Shown: piece by piece, positions 44,166 through 53,600 of the stretch
Layout: each line of letters begins with the position of its first letter
Numbering within the stretch: the first letter of the stretch is position 1
Assembly: GCF_000418325.1 (NCBI RefSeq)
Contig: NC_021658.1
Coordinates: forward strand, 14,674,501-14,738,500
DNA length: 64,000 bases
DNA from: Sorangium cellulosum So0157-2
Lineage (GTDB): Bacteria > Myxococcota_A > Polyangia > Polyangiales > Polyangiaceae
Direction: 5' to 3'
Position numbers and translations under genes: made by a program
The notes under the pieces: model-generated
Seen by the model: only the letters and a program-made list of their open reading frames with translations
Databases searched by the model: none
Told to the model about the DNA's origin: nothing

Positions 44166-45587
44166 ATGACGCACATCGATCGACGCAGGGTCATCACGAG
44201 CGACGAGGGCAGCGCGGCGGCCATCGTCCACGCGGGCGACCGCGGGGCCGGGGCGGCCGGCCGCGAGCGATACGAGCAGGGCTGGCGCGCCGGCAAGCCG
44301 GCCGAAGATCCGGAGAAGCTCAAGAGGTGGGGGCGCATCGGCGCGAAGCCGAGCGAGTACCTGATTCACATGCGGCGAGGCCACCTGCGGCCCACCTCGG
44401 GACAGGGCGCCTCGTGCTTCAAGCTCCCCGGCGACAGCGTCGCGGTCGTGCCGACCACGATCCAGAAGCTCCAGTTCACGGCCGACCAGGTCACCCTCGA
44501 GAAGGTGGGCGTGGCGGTCACAGGGCTCGCCGTCTACCGCATCGCGGACCCGCTCGTCGCCTTCCGGATGCTGAACTTCTCGTTCCCGGAGCGCGCGCAG
44601 GAGAAGCTCGAGGCGCTGCTCGTCGACATGTTCGCGGGCGCCGCGCGCCGGCTGATCGCGAACATGTCGGTCGAGGAGTGCCTGACGCGGCGGAAGGAGG
44701 GGATCGCCGGAGAGCTGATGCGCGAGATCGTGCCGGTCGTCTCGGGGCGCGGCAGCGTCGACGACACGGCCGACAAGGGGTGGGGCGTCCTCGTCGACTC
44801 CATCGAGATCCAGGACGTGCGCATCCTCTCGCCGGCGGTCTTCGGCAACCTGCAGGCGCGCTACCGAAAGGAGCAGGAGCGGATGGCCCGCGAGGCGTCG
44901 CTGCTCACCGAGCGCGCCGTCCAGCAGGGCGAGGCCGAGGCGCAGCGGGCGATCGAGCTGACGAAGCTCGCCGCCGAGGTCGAGCTGCGCACGCGCCGCC
45001 AGGAGACCAGCGAGAAGGCGCGCCTCGAGGAGATCGCCTCCGAGGCGCGGCTCGAGGAGGCGCGCCTCGCGCACGAGCAGCAGATCGCGGCGCGCTCGGC
45101 GCGGGCCGAGATCGAGAAGACCGCGCTCGAGGCGGAGGCGGCGGCCGCGCGCCACGCGGCGAAGATGGCCGCGGGCGCCCACGAGATCGACCTGCTCCGG
45201 CAGCGCGCGGCGATCGCGGACGCGCGGCGGCTCCTGGCCGAGGCCGAGCTCGCCATCGCGGAGCTCGAGGCGAGGAAGGCGCGGCTCGCGCAGGAGCTCG
45301 AGCTCGGGCGCGCGCGGGCGCTCCGCGAGATCGAGAACGCCGTGTCCCCGGAGATCATCCGGCTGACGGTCGCGCAGCAGATGCCGGCGCTCGCGGCCGC
45401 GTTCCAGCAGCGGATGGGCGAGGTGCACGTCACGGCGATCGACGGGGCAAACCCGTTCGGATACATCGCCGCCGCCGTGGAGGGGGTGATGGGGCTGGCC
45501 CGCGCGGCGGGGCTCGAGGGGCCCCCGGCGCGGGCGCAGCAGGCGGAGCCGCCCGCGGTGGGCGCGCGCGGCGACGGCCGGCCTTGA
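44166..45587 (+). CDS. SPFH/band 7 (flotillin-like) protein
   Basis: A protein of 473 residues. Residues about 50-225 form a band 7/SPFH domain (FTADQVTLEKVGVAVTGLAV, FSFPERAQEKLEALLVD). Residues 235-400 are a long coiled coil rich in Ala, Glu and Arg (QQGEAEAQRAIELTKLAAEV), and the end has the EIENAVSPEIIRL segment near the oligomerisation region. There is no membrane helix, so it may bind membranes peripherally or through acylation. Flotillins organise membrane proteins; in bacteria they often lie beside NfeD genes, which are absent here. GAGGGAGAGG precedes the ATG. Confidence 0.85.
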   Translation: MTHIDRRRVITSDEGSAAAIVHAGDRGAGAAGRERYEQGWRAGKPAEDPEKLKRWGRIGAKPSEYLIHMRRGHLRPTSGQGASCFKLPGDSVAVVPTTIQKLQFTADQVTLEKVGVAVTGLAVYRIADPLVAFRMLNFSFPERAQEKLEALLVDMFAGAARRLIANMSVEECLTRRKEGIAGELMREIVPVVSGRGSVDDTADKGWGVLVDSIEIQDVRILSPAVFGNLQARYRKEQERMAREASLLTERAVQQGEAEAQRAIELTKLAAEVELRTRRQETSEKARLEEIASEARLEEARLAHEQQIAARSARAEIEKTALEAEAAAARHAAKMAAGAHEIDLLRQRAAIADARRLLAEAELAIAELEARKARLAQELELGRARALREIENAVSPEIIRLTVAQQMPALAAAFQQRMGEVHVTAIDGANPFGYIAAAVEGVMGLARAAGLEGPPARAQQAEPPAVGARGDGRP

Positions 45588-45600
45588 GGCTCGCCGCGGC

Positions 45601-45894
45601 GGCGGCGCGAGCGCGCATGACGCCGTCGCAGCGGGAGGCTAGGCGGGCCGGGGCAAGGCTGCTCTACTCGGCGCGGCGAGACGCGACGTGCCGCGGCTGC
45701 AGCGCCGGGCCGGGCCGGGCCGCCCCCGTCGCGGCGTGCGCGGCCGGCGCGCTGCTCCTCGCGCTCGGCGTCGCGCGCCGCCGGCGACGCCCCGCCGCTG
45801 CGACGGCGCGAGCGCGCATGACGCCGTCGCAGCGGGAGGCTAGGCGGGCCGGGGCAAGGCTGCTCTACTCGGCGCGGCGAGACGCGACGTGCCG
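45601..45894 (+). repeat. Leader and tail direct repeats, collapsed copy of the kelch unit
   Basis: A 93-base leader (ATGACGCCGTCGCAGCGGGA at its core) occurs at 45601-45693 and again at 45802-45894, 201 bp apart. Between them lies a copy of the MYXO-CTERM-coding segment that begins GGCTGCAGCGCCGGGCC and is otherwise found at the ends of the kelch B genes (50283, 50457, 55066). A full kelch gene pair is missing between the first leader and this tail. The leader has an inverted repeat CGACGGCG-N13-CGCCGTCG. The leader recurs at 50563-50656. Confidence 0.8.
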
Positions 45895-48800
45895 GCACCA
45901 TCCTTGACCTCGAGGCGAGCGCTCCCGACGCCGTCACCCCTGCTCGCGGCCGCGCTGCTCGTCGGCGGCTGCGGCGCGGAGCCGGAGGAGACGTCCGCCG
46001 CGGCGCTGCGCCTGCGCTTCCCGGAGCACGCGGACGTCGTGCTGTCGGCGCGCGAGGCGTTCGCCCCGACGGAAGGCGGGTTCCGGCTGGCGGCGACCGA
46101 GCCCGGCGGGGCCTGGATGCGGGCCGCGCGGCCGGAGGTGGAGCTGCCCCGCGACGGGAGCGGCGCGATCCGGTTCCGCCTCGCGGACGGCGGCGAGATC
46201 CGGGTGAGGGAGCTCGGCGCCGAGGGCGAGGGCGCGATGGCGGAGCGCGCGGTGAGCTACCGGCGCGCGGGCGGGACGTCGTTCTGGACGGCGACCGACG
46301 GGGGCGTGGAGGAGTGGCTGCTGCTCGAGGAGGGGGTCGCGCGCGCGGGCGAGGTGGTGGCGGCGTGGGAGGTGGAGGGGGCGCAGCTGCGCGAGCGCGG
46401 CGCGGCGGTGGAGCTCGTGGACGAGGCGCGCGGCGCGCCGGTGCTGCGCGTGACGGCGCCGCGCGCGTACGCGGCGTCGGGGCGGCCCGTGGCCGTGGCG
46501 CTGCGGGCGCGGGGGGCGCGCGTCGAGCTGTCGATCAACGCGGGCGGCGAGGCGGTGCTCGTCGATCCGGCCTGGGAGCCGGCGGGGCGAAGAATCGACG
46601 AGCTCAGGCGAAATCACACCGCGACGCTGCTGTTGCAGAGCGGCAACGTCCTTCTGGCGGGCGGTATCGCCCGGCTCGGATCTCTCGCCAGCGCGGAGCT
46701 GTACGACCCGGCAGGCGACACCTGGAGCCCCGTGAGCCAGACGATGCTCGCCGCGCGCTACAATCACACCGCGACGTGGCTGGAGAGCGGCGAGGTCCTC
46801 GTGCTCGGGGGGCAGCGCGACAACCTCAACGCCCCCTCGGTGGAGCCCGTCGACACCGTGGAGCTGTACGATCCCGAGACCGACACCTGGACGCCGAGAG
46901 CAGCCATGGCCACGTCGCGGGCTGATCACACCGCGACGCTGCTGCTGGATGGCAAGGTCCTCGTGACGGGCGGAAGGGCGGGAGTCCGCACCCTTTCCAG
47001 CGCGGAGCTGTACGACCCGATGACCGATACGTGGACCTCCGCGGCACCGATGAACGACGCTCGCTCGATACACGCTGCGGTGCTCTTGCCGCGGAGCGGT
47101 AAGGTTCTCGCGGCGGGAGGGGTGGTGCGCGGCGTTTCTGGCACGAGCGCGGAGCTGTACGATCCGGAGACCGACACCTGGACGCCCACGGGGGCGCTGC
47201 CCGGAGGCGATTGGTTCCCCATCGTGCTGGCGCAGCTGCCGGACGGCGAGGTCCTCGCCGTGGGCACTCTGGGAGCGGCGCGGTACAATCCGACAGCCGG
47301 CACCTGGTCGCCCACGGGCCCGATGATCGGGCTGCGCCAATTGCCCAGCGCGACGACGTTGCACAACGGCATGGTCCTGGTCGCGGGTGAGCCCTACGCC
47401 GCCAGCGGCAGCGCGTCCTACAGGAGCGTGGAGCTGTACGACCCGGAGACCGACGCCTGGACCGAGACGGCGCCCACGAACGGTTTGCACAACTACCACT
47501 CCGCGACACGGCTGCTGAGCGGCGATGTGCTGCTGGTCGGCGATGCCGAGTACGCAGAGCGGTACTCGATCGTCGGGCTCAAGTGTACGTCGGACGACGA
47601 GTGCGGGCGCGGCGCCTGCGTCGACGGCGTCTGCTGCGAATCGCGGTGCTCCGAGCCCTGTCACACGTGTGCCATGCCCTCGTCGCTCGGCCGCTGCGTG
47701 CTCCAGCCGAAGGGCCTGGATACTCGCGGCGACTGCGCGCGCGAGGGCTGCGATGGATCGTGCGACGGGCTCGGCGCCTGCGTCGCCGTGCCCAAGGGCG
47801 GCATGTGCGCCCCGGCGCAGTGCCGCGACCAGACGCACAGCATGGCGCAGGTCCTCTGCCCCGCCGATGGAGCCAGCTGCGCGGGCTCGAGCAGCGATGC
47901 CCGGGAGGTCGAGGATTGCGCGCCGTACGACTGCGATCAGGTCAGCGGCACCTGCAAGGTCGAGTGCAGCTCGTGGCAGGACTGCGCGCGGGGCCATGCC
48001 TGCGACTTCTCCGGCCGCTGCGTGCCCGCTCCGCCCGCCGAGGTTCGGGGGTGTAACGCCGGGCCAGCCGCCGCGGCGGCGGGCGGCTCCAGGGCTGGCC
48101 TCGGCGCCGCGCTCCTTGCGCTCCTCGCCGTCGCGCAGCGGAGCGCCTCGGCCTTCCGGGGCCGATTCCCACGACGGCGGAGGGACTCCTGATGGCCCCG
48201 CGCGGCTCCCTCAGGTGCGTCCAGCCGCGCTTCGCCGCGCTGCTCTGGGCCGCCGCATGGCTCTCCGGCTGCAGCGCCGAGGTGGATGCGCCTGCGTCCG
48301 CCGCCGCCCTGCGCCGCCAGTTCCCGGACCAATCCGCGGCCGTGCTCGAGGCGCGCGAGGCGTTCGTCGGCGACGGGGAGGGGTTTCATCTGGGCTCGGC
48401 CGAGGTGAGCGGGAGACCGGCGCGGCCGCACGTGGTGCTGCCTCGCGAGGGGAGCGAGCCGATCCGGCTCCGCACGCCGGCAGGGGTCGAGGTGCGGGTG
48501 CGAGAGCTCGGGGCCGCGGGGGAGGGCATGGCGGTGGAGCAGGCCGTGGCCTACCGGCGGAGCGGGGGGACGTCGTTCTGGTCGGCGACCGAGCACGGCG
48601 TGGAGGAGTGGCTGCTGGGCGATGAAGGCGTCGCGCAGGGCGGCGAGCCGGTGGCGGCGTGGGAGGTGGAGGGCGCGACGCTGCGCGAGCGCGGCGAGGC
48701 GGTGGAGCTCGTCGAGGAGGGGAGGGGGGCGGCGGTGCTGCGGGTCTCGGCGCCGCGGGCCCATGCGCTCTCGGGGCGGCCTGTGGCCATGGCGCTCAGG

Positions 48801-50456
48801 GCGCGGGGCTCGCGCATCGAGCTCACGGTGGACGCGGGCGGCGAGGCGGTGCTCGTGGACCCGGCGTGGGTGCTGACCCGTGGCGCGATGAACGTCGCGC
48901 GGAAAGCTCCTACCGCGACGCTGTTGCCGAGCGGCCTCGTCCTCATGGCGGGCGGCTTCGACGACGGCGCTGTCGACGCGGCGATCGTCACGTTCGACAG
49001 CGCGGAGCTGTACGACCCGGCGGCCGACTCCTGGAGCTTCACGGGGAGCATGAAGCACGCGCGCGCCGGGCACACGGCGACGCTGCTCTCGAGCGGCGAG
49101 GTCCTCGTGACGGGTGGTGTGCTGGTGAATCTCCAAGAGGCTGACTTCCCGCTCGAGACCGCGGAGCTGTATCATCCGGAGACGGGCACATGGACCGACG
49201 CGGCGCCGATGCATCTCGACCGCGTCAGTCACACGGCGACGCTGCTCCCGAGCGGTAAGGTCCTCGTGACCGGCGGGGGCCAGAACGCCTTCTTCACCGA
49301 CAGCGTGGAGCTGTACGACCCCGAGTCCGACCGGTGGGAGCTCATGGCTCCGATGGGCGACCCGCGCGCTGCGCACGAGGCGACGCTGCTCTCGAACGGC
49401 AAGGTCCTCGTGGCGGGCGGATATTACGTTCCCGGCCCGCACGCCACGGCGGAGCTGTACGACCCCGAGGCCGATCGGTGGGAGTTCACGAAGCCGATGA
49501 ACCACGCGCGCAGCGGTATCACGATGATGTCGCTGCCGAATGGAGAGGTCCTGGTGGCGGGCGGCTGGATCGCGAGCGCGGAGCGATACGAGCCGGAGGC
49601 CGGGAGCTGGGCGCTCACGAGCCCGATGAGCCGCAAGCGGGCGGGCTACACCGCATCGCTGCTGCCCGACGGCACGGTCCTCTTCGCGGGCGGAGTGAAC
49701 GACAGCCTTTTCTACCTGAGCAGCGCGGAGCGGTACGACCCGGCGACAGATACCTGGACCGTCACGACCTCCATGAGCTCCCCGCGCACCGGGCACACCG
49801 CCACGGTGTTGTCGAGCGGCGAGGTGCTGGTGGCAGGGGGGAGCTACTCTGGCATCGCGCTCGCCGAGACGGAGCGGTTCGGCCTGGCCCGGGGGGAGGC
49901 GTGCACCGCGACGACCGCATGCTTGTCCCCCGATATCTGCGTCGACGGCACCTGCTGTGACGTGCCGTGTCCCTGCGGCACCTGCGGCGCCCCGGGGACC
50001 GAGGGGCGCTGCGGCGAGGCAGGCAGCCCGGAGAAGGCCGGCTCGATCTGCGCGCCGTCCAGGTGCGACGGCGAGCTCAGCACCTTCGAGGCGGTGCAGT
50101 GCACGACGGCGTCCTCCGCGTGTCCCGCGCAGGTGAGCGTGCCCTGCGTCGCCTACCGATGCGATCCGCAGCGCGGCGCCTGCAGGCAGAGCTGCGCCTC
50201 GATCGACGATTGCCTGTCGGGCTACGCCTGCAACCTGCGCGGCCACTGCGTCCCGGCGCCGCCGGCGCCAGAGGCCGCGTCCGGCTGCAGCGCCGGGCCG
50301 GGCCGGGCCGCCCCCGTCGCGGCGTGCGCGGCCGGCGCGCTGCTCCTCGCGCTCGGCGTCGCGCGCCGCCGGCGACGCCGCGCCGCCGGCGCGCTCATCG
50401 CGCTCGCCGCCGCCTTCCAGCAAGCCGCCGCGCTCGCCCAGCCGGCCGCGGCTCCC
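45695..50456 (+). repeat. First copy of a 4762-bp tandem duplication
   Basis: The segment from GGCTGCAGCGCC at 45695 to 50456 is repeated directly after itself. Tail, leader, kelch A start and kelch B start recur at exactly +4762 (45695 to 50457; 45818 to 50580; 45889 to 50651; 48192 to 52954). Confidence 0.9.
45889..48192 (+). CDS. Kelch-repeat lipoprotein A, first copy
   Basis: A surface lipoprotein of 767 residues. Lipobox LLVGGC lies at about residue 28. An N-terminal domain (residues 30-220) with VSYRRAGGTSFWTATDGGVE is followed by six or more kelch blades at 230-560, each with HTATLL, a G-G pair, AELYDP and DTWTP. A Cys-rich domain follows at 565-715 (TSDDECGRGACVDGVCCESR), and the end is MYXO-CTERM-like: a Gly/Ala hydrophobic stretch then FRGRFPRRRRDS. 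The GTG start at 45889 lies within the leader repeat and has no clear ribosome binding site. It overlaps kelch B by one base (TGATG). Its copy at 50651 differs mainly in blade loops. Binding role unknown. Confidence 0.88.
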   Translation: MPAPSLTSRRALPTPSPLLAAALLVGGCGAEPEETSAAALRLRFPEHADVVLSAREAFAPTEGGFRLAATEPGGAWMRAARPEVELPRDGSGAIRFRLADGGEIRVRELGAEGEGAMAERAVSYRRAGGTSFWTATDGGVEEWLLLEEGVARAGEVVAAWEVEGAQLRERGAAVELVDEARGAPVLRVTAPRAYAASGRPVAVALRARGARVELSINAGGEAVLVDPAWEPAGRRIDELRRNHTATLLLQSGNVLLAGGIARLGSLASAELYDPAGDTWSPVSQTMLAARYNHTATWLESGEVLVLGGQRDNLNAPSVEPVDTVELYDPETDTWTPRAAMATSRADHTATLLLDGKVLVTGGRAGVRTLSSAELYDPMTDTWTSAAPMNDARSIHAAVLLPRSGKVLAAGGVVRGVSGTSAELYDPETDTWTPTGALPGGDWFPIVLAQLPDGEVLAVGTLGAARYNPTAGTWSPTGPMIGLRQLPSATTLHNGMVLVAGEPYAASGSASYRSVELYDPETDAWTETAPTNGLHNYHSATRLLSGDVLLVGDAEYAERYSIVGLKCTSDDECGRGACVDGVCCESRCSEPCHTCAMPSSLGRCVLQPKGLDTRGDCAREGCDGSCDGLGACVAVPKGGMCAPAQCRDQTHSMAQVLCPADGASCAGSSSDAREVEDCAPYDCDQVSGTCKVECSSWQDCARGHACDFSGRCVPAPPAEVRGCNAGPAAAAAGGSRAGLGAALLALLAVAQRSASAFRGRFPRRRRDS

Positions 50457-50669
50457 GGCTGCAGCGCCGGGCCGGGCCGGGCCGCCCCCGTCGCGGCGTG
50501 CGCGGCCGGCGCGCTGCTCCTCGCGCTCGGCGTCGCGCGCCGCCGGCGACGCCCCGCCGCTGCGACGGCGCGAGCGCGCATGACGCCGTCGCAGCGGGAG
50601 GCTAGGCGGGCCGGGGCAAGGCTGCTCTACTCGGCGCGGCGAGACGCGACGTGCCGGCACCATCCTTGA
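48192..50669 (+). CDS. Kelch-repeat lipoprotein B, first copy
   Basis: A lipoprotein of 825 residues with lipobox LSGC at about residue 27, an N-terminal domain related to that of kelch A (AVAYRRSGGTSFWSATEHGV), seven or eight kelch blades at 230-570 and a Cys-rich region (CVDGTCCDVPCPCGTCGAPG). The MYXO-CTERM tail (GCSAGPGRAAPVAACAAGAL with LLALGVARRRRR) occurs twice, 58 residues apart, because the duplication junction falls here at 50456/50457. After the second tail the frame reads through the leader repeat and stops at 50669, giving an artificial-looking C-terminus. The end overlaps the start of the next gene by 19 bases. Compare the B copy at 52954, which is fused to another protein. Confidence 0.85.
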   Translation: MAPRGSLRCVQPRFAALLWAAAWLSGCSAEVDAPASAAALRRQFPDQSAAVLEAREAFVGDGEGFHLGSAEVSGRPARPHVVLPREGSEPIRLRTPAGVEVRVRELGAAGEGMAVEQAVAYRRSGGTSFWSATEHGVEEWLLGDEGVAQGGEPVAAWEVEGATLRERGEAVELVEEGRGAAVLRVSAPRAHALSGRPVAMALRARGSRIELTVDAGGEAVLVDPAWVLTRGAMNVARKAPTATLLPSGLVLMAGGFDDGAVDAAIVTFDSAELYDPAADSWSFTGSMKHARAGHTATLLSSGEVLVTGGVLVNLQEADFPLETAELYHPETGTWTDAAPMHLDRVSHTATLLPSGKVLVTGGGQNAFFTDSVELYDPESDRWELMAPMGDPRAAHEATLLSNGKVLVAGGYYVPGPHATAELYDPEADRWEFTKPMNHARSGITMMSLPNGEVLVAGGWIASAERYEPEAGSWALTSPMSRKRAGYTASLLPDGTVLFAGGVNDSLFYLSSAERYDPATDTWTVTTSMSSPRTGHTATVLSSGEVLVAGGSYSGIALAETERFGLARGEACTATTACLSPDICVDGTCCDVPCPCGTCGAPGTEGRCGEAGSPEKAGSICAPSRCDGELSTFEAVQCTTASSACPAQVSVPCVAYRCDPQRGACRQSCASIDDCLSGYACNLRGHCVPAPPAPEAASGCSAGPGRAAPVAACAAGALLLALGVARRRRRRAAGALIALAAAFQQAAALAQPAAAPGCSAGPGRAAPVAACAAGALLLALGVARRRRRPAAATARARMTPSQREARRAGARLLYSARRDATCRHHP

Positions 50670-53600
50670 CCTCGAGGCGAGCGCTCCCGACGCCGTCACC
50701 CCTGCTCGCGGCCGCGCTGCTCGTCGGCGGCTGCGGCGCGGAGCCGGAGGACACGTCCGCCGCGGCGCTGCGCCTGCGCTTCCCGGAGCACGCGGACGTC
50801 GTGCTGTCGGCGCGCGAGGCGTTCGCCCCGACGGAAGGCGGGTTCCGGCTGGCGGCGACCGAGCCCGGCGGGGCCTGGATGCGGGCCGCGCGGCCGGAGG
50901 TGGAGCTGCCCCGCGACGGGAGCGGCGCGATCCGGTTCCGCCTCGCGGACGGCGGCGAGATCCGGGTGAGGGAGCTCGGCGCCGAGGGCGAGGGCGCGAT
51001 GGCGGAGCGCGCGGTGAGCTACCGGCGCGCGGGCGGGACGTCGTTCTGGACGACGACCGACGGGGGCGTGGAGGAGTGGCTGCTGCTCGAGGAGGGGGTC
51101 GCGCGCGACGGCGAGGTGGTGGCGGCGTGGGCGGTGGAAGGGGCGCAGCTGCGCGAGCGCGGCGCGGCGGTCGAGCTCGTGGACGAGCGGAGCGGCGCGC
51201 CTCTGCTGCGCGTGACGGCGCCGCGCGCCTATGCGGCCACGGGGCGGCGCGTGACCGTGGCGCTCCGGGCGCGGGGGGCGCGCATCGAGCTGTCGATCGA
51301 CGCGGGCGATGCGGTCGGCGAGGCGGTGCTCGTGGATCCCGCGTGGGAGGCGGCGGGGCGCAGCAACGTCGCGCTCAGGCGAGATCACACCGCGACGCTG
51401 TTGCAGAGCGGCAAGGTCCTGGTGGCGGGCGGCAGCGACTGGCCCGAGGAGCTCGCCGACGCGGAGCTGTACGACCCGACGGACGACACCTGGAGCCTCG
51501 TGGGCCAGATGCTCGCAGCGCGCTACCGTCACACCGCGACGCTGCTGAAGAGCGGCGAGGTCCTCGTGCTCGGGGGGCAGAACAACCTCTCCGGGGCCGC
51601 GCCCGTCGACACCGTGGAGCGCTACGACCCGGAGGCCGGCACCTGGAAGCGCGGAGCATCCATGGTCACGCCACGGACCGAGCACACCGCGACGCTGCTG
51701 GAGAGCGGCGAGGTCCTCCTGGTGGGCGGAGCGACGGGAACCTGGACTCTCTCCAGCGCGGAGCTGTACGACCCCATGACCGACACGTGGACCCCCGCGG
51801 CGCCGATGAACGACGCTCGCGAAGACCACGCTGCGGTGCTCTTGCGGCCGAGCGGCGAGGTCCTCGTGGCGGGAGGATGGGGGGCCATCGGTGAGGTCCG
51901 GAGCGCGGAGCTGTACGACCCGGAGACCGACACCTGGACGCCCACGGGGGCGCTGCCCGGAGGCAATTCGTTCTCCTGGGACGCCGTCGTCATGGCGCCG
52001 CTGCCGAGCGGCGAGGTCCTCGCCGTGGGCGCTCTGGGAGCGGCGCGGTACGATCCGATAGCGGGCACCTGGTCGCCCACGGGCCCGATGATCGGAGTGC
52101 GCCCCTCGCACAGCGCGACGACGTTGCTGAACGGCATGGTCCTGGTCACGGGCGAGCCCTCCTCCTCGGACAGCGCGTCCTACAGGAGCGTGGAGCTGTA
52201 CGACCCGGAGACCGGCGCCTGGACCGAGACGGCGCCCACGAACGGTTTGCACGACGACCACTCCGCGACACGGCTGCTGGGCGGCGATGTGCTGCTGGTC
52301 GGCGAGTCCGTGTACCCAGAGCGGTATTCGATCGTCGGACTCCGGTGTACGTCGGACGACGAGTGCGGGCGCGGCGCCTGCGTCGACGGCGTCTGCTGCG
52401 AATCGCGGTGCCTCGAGCCCTGTCACTCGTGCGCCATGCCCTCGTCGCTCGGCCGCTGCGTGCTCCAGCCGAAGGGCCTGGATGCTCGCGGCGACTGTGC
52501 GCGCGAGGGCTGCGATGGATCGTGCGACGGGCTCGGCGCCTGCTTCGCCGTGGCCAAGGGCGGCGTGTGCGCCCCGGCGCAGTGCCGCGACCAGACGCAC
52601 AGCGTGGCGCAGGTCCTCTGCCCCGCCGATGGAGCCAGCTGCGCGGGCCCGGGCAGCGATGCCCGGGAGGTCGAGGATTGCGCGCCGTACGATTGCGATC
52701 AGGTCAGCGGCACCTGCAAGGTCGAGTGCAGCTCGTGGCAGGACTGCGCGCCGGGCCATGCCTGCGACTTCTCCGGCCGCTGCGTGCTCTCTCCGCCCGC
52801 CGAGGATCCGGGTTGCAGCGCCGGGCCAGCCCTCGCGGCGGCGGGCGCCTCCAGGGCTGGCCTCGGCGCCGCGCTCCTTGCGCTCCTCGCCGTCGCGCAG
52901 CGGAGCGCCCCGGTCTTCCGGGGCCGATTCCCACGACGGCGGAGGGACTCCTGATGGCCCCGCGCGGCTTCCTCAGGCGCGTCCAGCCGCGCCGCACCCT
53001 GCTGCTCTGGGCCGCCGCATGCCTCTCCGGCTGCAGCGCCGAGGTGGATGCGCCTGCGTCCGCCGCCGCCCTGCGCCGCCAGTTCCCGGACCAATCCGCG
53101 GCCGTGCTCGAGGCGCGCGAGGCGTTCGTCGGCGACGGGGAGGGGTTTCATCTGGGCTCGGCGGAGGTGAGCGGGAGACCGGCGCGGCCGCACGTGGTGC
53201 TGCCTCGCGAGGGGAGCGAGCCGATCCGGCTCCGCACGCCGGCAGGGGTCGAGGTGCGGGTGCGAGAGCTCGGGGCCGCGGGGGAGGGCATGGCGGTGGA
53301 GCAGGCCGTGGCCTACCGGCGGAGCGGGGGGACGTCGTTCTGGTCGGCGACCGAGCACGGCGTGGAGGAGTGGCTGCTGGGCGATGAAGGCGTCGCGCAG
53401 GGCGGCGAGCCGGTGGCGGCGTGGGAGGTGGAGGGCGCGACGCTGCGCGAGCGCGGCGAGGCGGTGGAGCTCGTCGAGGAGGGGAGGGGGGCGGCGGTGC
53501 TGCGGGTCTCGGCGCCGCGGGCCCATGCGCTCTCGGGGCGGCCTGTGGCCATGGCGCTCAGGGCGCGGGGCTCGCGCATCGAGCTCACGGTGGACGCGGG

